Assembly (NCBI RefSeq): GCF_000281045.1
Contig: NW_008246107.1
Location: 215,337 to 246,679 of the forward strand
Direction: 5' to 3'
Length of the DNA stretch: 31,343 bases
Origin: Saprolegnia diclina VS20
Lineage: Eukaryota; Oomycota; Saprolegniomycetes; Saprolegniales; Saprolegniaceae
Shown here: positions 29,539 to 31,343 of the stretch, one piece after another
Layout: the number at the start of each line of letters is the position of its first letter
Position numbering within the stretch: position 1 is the stretch's first letter
Position numbers and translations under genes: made by a program
The notes under the pieces: generated by a model
What the model was told of the DNA's origin: nothing
Seen by the model: only the letters and a program-made list of their open reading frames with translations
Databases searched by the model: none

Positions 29539-30769
29539 TCAAAAGTCAGTGAACACATCCGAGGACGGCACCGACTGATTGCGCTTGTGCGGAGCGATGC
29601 CCCAAATGGGCGATCGTGGGCTCTCGGAAGTAAAGTCGTCGTCAAAGTTGCGCGTGCACTCGGAGCCGAGCACGCAAGGCTGGAACGGTGGTTCGTTCTG
29701 GCGTGCCCACACGTTGTTCCAGTCGACGCCGTCGAAGAATGGCTCGTCCATGGCCTTCGATGCCGTGAGTCGCGTCGTGATCTATGAGTGACATGGCATG
29801 ATGTACACTTCGGTGTGTTGTCGCACGTACGTCTGTCTCGAGGCATCCTTTGAGGAACGTGACGAAGGTCGGACTGAGTTCCGGCGGGTAATACACACGA
29901 CTAGCGCGGATCGCTTTGAAGAGGTCAGGAAGCGAGTCCTCGTGCAGTTGGAATGGCGGGTGGCCGACCGCTAACTCGTAGCAAAAGCAGCCAAAGGACC
30001 ACATGTCCGTTGCGGTCGAGTGGCCTCTGCGCGCAATCATTTCGGGGGATAAGTACTCAGGCGAGCCGCAGAACGAGTACGTTCGATCCGAGTCCCTACA
30101 TAACGTTTTGGCATTCGGCTCTACGCTGAGCAAAACGACGTACCCGAGGTCTTTGCAGAAGCCAAAGTCCGCGAGTCGAATGTGGCCCTGCGCGTCGAGG
30201 AGGACGTTCTCGGGTTTCAGGTCGCGGTACACAATGTTTGCGCCGTGCAGAGACTTGAGCGCACAAAGGACTTCTGCCGCGTAGAAGCGCACGATTGCCT
30301 CGTTGAAATGATCGTGCTGGTGCAGGTGGTAGAAGAGCTCGCCACCGGGGCAGTACTCGAGCACGAAGTGGACTTCGTCCGGCGTCGCAAAAGTGGAAAA
30401 GAGCGTCACGACGAAGGGGTGGCCTCGGAGCTGCTCGAGGATCTTCTTCTCCGTCCATGTATGCACGACTTGCTTGCGCTGCACGAGGTTTTGCTTATCA
30501 CAGCTCTTGACCGCGTACACGTTGGAGGTGTGCCGATCCTTGGCGAGCGCCACTTGCTGAGCAAATGTGCCGCGGCCAATGACCTTGAGAAGCTGCAGGT
30601 CTGAGGGCTCGACCTCGGTGTCTGCCTCAAGCGATCGCTTCAGCGATGGCCGCCGCGCGAGCCCGTCTTCGATCGCTTCTTGGTTGGACAGGCCGGCCGC
30701 AAGCACATCTAGAGCGCAACTGCTAGTCGGCGACTCGGCGCCGCGCTGCGTGCACGCTTCGTCCGTCAT
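29539..30769 (-). CDS. AGC-family Ser/Thr protein kinase, 3 exons
   Basis: Exons 30769-30144, 30095-29831 and 29781-29539 give 377 residues. The kinase domain starts near residue 58: VIGRGTFAQQVALAKD (glycine loop 65-73), YAVKSC with Lys88, Glu107 in WTEKKIL, IVYRDLKPENVLLD with Asp183, ADFGFCKDLG (201-209), then RTYSFCGSPEYLSPEM as activation segment. An AGC tail follows the domain: PFFDGVDWNNVWARQNEPPF, NFDDDFTSESP, and the very end VFTDF. The glycine loop lacks its second conserved glycine after the Phe and seems one residue longer. The protein ends in F-x-x-F, as in PKA, so its hydrophobic motif has no phosphorylation site. The start ATG lies about 78 bases after an initiator; the frame is open for 60 more codons upstream. 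It phosphorylates Ser/Thr; substrates cannot be predicted. Confidence 0.9.
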
Positions 30770-30835
30770 TTGGTTGGTGGTCGTGCTCTCCGTTGGCGCT
30801 TGGCTAGACGAGGCGGCGAGGCCAAGGACGACGAA

Positions 30836-30852
30836 GGCTGCGAAGATGACAC
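30836..30852 (-). promoter_or_regulatory. Initiator-like TCATCTTCGCA of the kinase gene
   Basis: Read on the minus strand, GTGTCATCTTCGCAGCC resembles the oomycete initiator (TCAYTYYNCA). It predicts a 5' leader of about 78 bases to the ATG at 30769. Confidence 0.45.
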
Positions 30853-31145
30853 GATGAGATGCTGCCGCTTCCCACCTTGTTATCAAATGCTGCGAGCCAC
30901 GCTTGTGAAACATCCAGTCGAAATATAATCGGGCAGGAAAGTCGACCAATGAGCTTCCGTGGATTTATTCCTTTCAGCCTATAAGAATACATATAAAGGT
31001 TGAGTGCAATATCCGCATAGCCATAAATGTGGGCAGGCTCTGTGTGTATTTAAAGACTTGTGCAATGCTTGTCGCCCATGATTGGCTACACGGCGCCACC
31101 GGGTGGTTCTGATCGGTTAAGATCTGTTCGGCTCTGCAGCGTCTG

Positions 31146-31163
31146 TCTTTTATTAATAAAAGA
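31146..31163. repeat. Perfect 18-base AT-rich palindrome
   Basis: TCTTTTATTAATAAAAGA is identical to its own reverse complement. It could be a terminator-like hairpin, a homeodomain-type site or chance in AT-rich DNA. Confidence 0.5.
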
Positions 31164-31343
31164 ACAAACAGAGTTTCTTTTACGAAATTCGAAGCCTATT
31201 CTTTTCTTCTTATTTCGTGTTGGGGAAAAGGCGCCAAGAACGAGGCAGGGTCGTCCCAGTACACACACTTGGACGGTGACCTATGAGGCGCATAACAATC
31301 AGACTTCAATTATACATGGTACGTGGCGACGAGGGACGGTGCG

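Larger units (their letters stand above)
30770..31343. other. Upstream flank of the kinase gene to the window end
   Basis: No gene is seen. A CCAAT box near 30946 and a reverse one near 31081 could serve the kinase promoter. A perfect 18-base palindrome lies at 31146-31163 within AT-rich sequence. Confidence 0.4.

Overview
The window looks like nuclear DNA of an oomycete, most likely a saprolegnialean water mould such as Aphanomyces, Saprolegnia or Achlya. This is inferred from several signs. Genes are dense and rich in C or G at third codon positions. About 30 tiny introns of roughly 40-55 bases can be placed; nearly all are GT-AG, often opening with GTACG or GTGCG and closing with TAG or CAG. 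TCATT-type initiators of the oomycete kind lie just upstream of several start codons. Two genes encode WRKY19-like C-x4-C-x9-C-x2-H zinc-finger repeats, a family expanded in oomycetes. Nothing prokaryotic was seen, and no tRNA, rRNA or CRISPR.

Left block (139-16501), compact. In order: a TTLL12-type tubulin-tyrosine-ligase-like protein (minus); a membrane-anchored Sec14/CRAL-TRIO protein (plus); a THEM6-like hotdog thioesterase (plus); an SSX2IP/ADIP-like centrosomal coiled-coil protein with ten exons and one GC-AG intron (plus); a PX-domain protein (plus); a USP53/54-type deubiquitinase fused to a PDZ domain and a RanBP2-type zinc finger (minus); a membrane-anchored HECT ubiquitin ligase that also carries a RanBP2-type zinc finger (minus); and a tandem-PH protein (plus). 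Exon joins were worked out by hand. In every gene the exon lengths sum to a whole number of codons and the joins restore the family motifs.

Middle block (16502-23473), gene-poor. About 7 kb holds only two intact genes, a convergent pair of five-finger WRKY19-like paralogues whose fingers fall at identical residue numbers. Around them lie short open stretches that read like coding sequence but join to nothing, so this part looks like a zone of duplication and decay.

Right block (23474-30769), compact again. A six-exon coiled-coil protein (minus) shares a CCAAT-rich divergent promoter with a mucin-like single-pass membrane protein (plus). A small Cys/His-plus-acidic-tail protein (plus) and an AGC-family protein kinase ending in a PKA-like FTDF tail (minus) follow. 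The stretch before the kinase is AT-richer and may hold a decayed element.

The genes do not form one pathway. Three local themes stand out: a ligase and a deubiquitinase gene side by side, both with RanBP2-type fingers; two genes tied to microtubules or centrosomes (TTLL12, SSX2IP); and several lipid or membrane-binding proteins (Sec14, PX, tandem PH).
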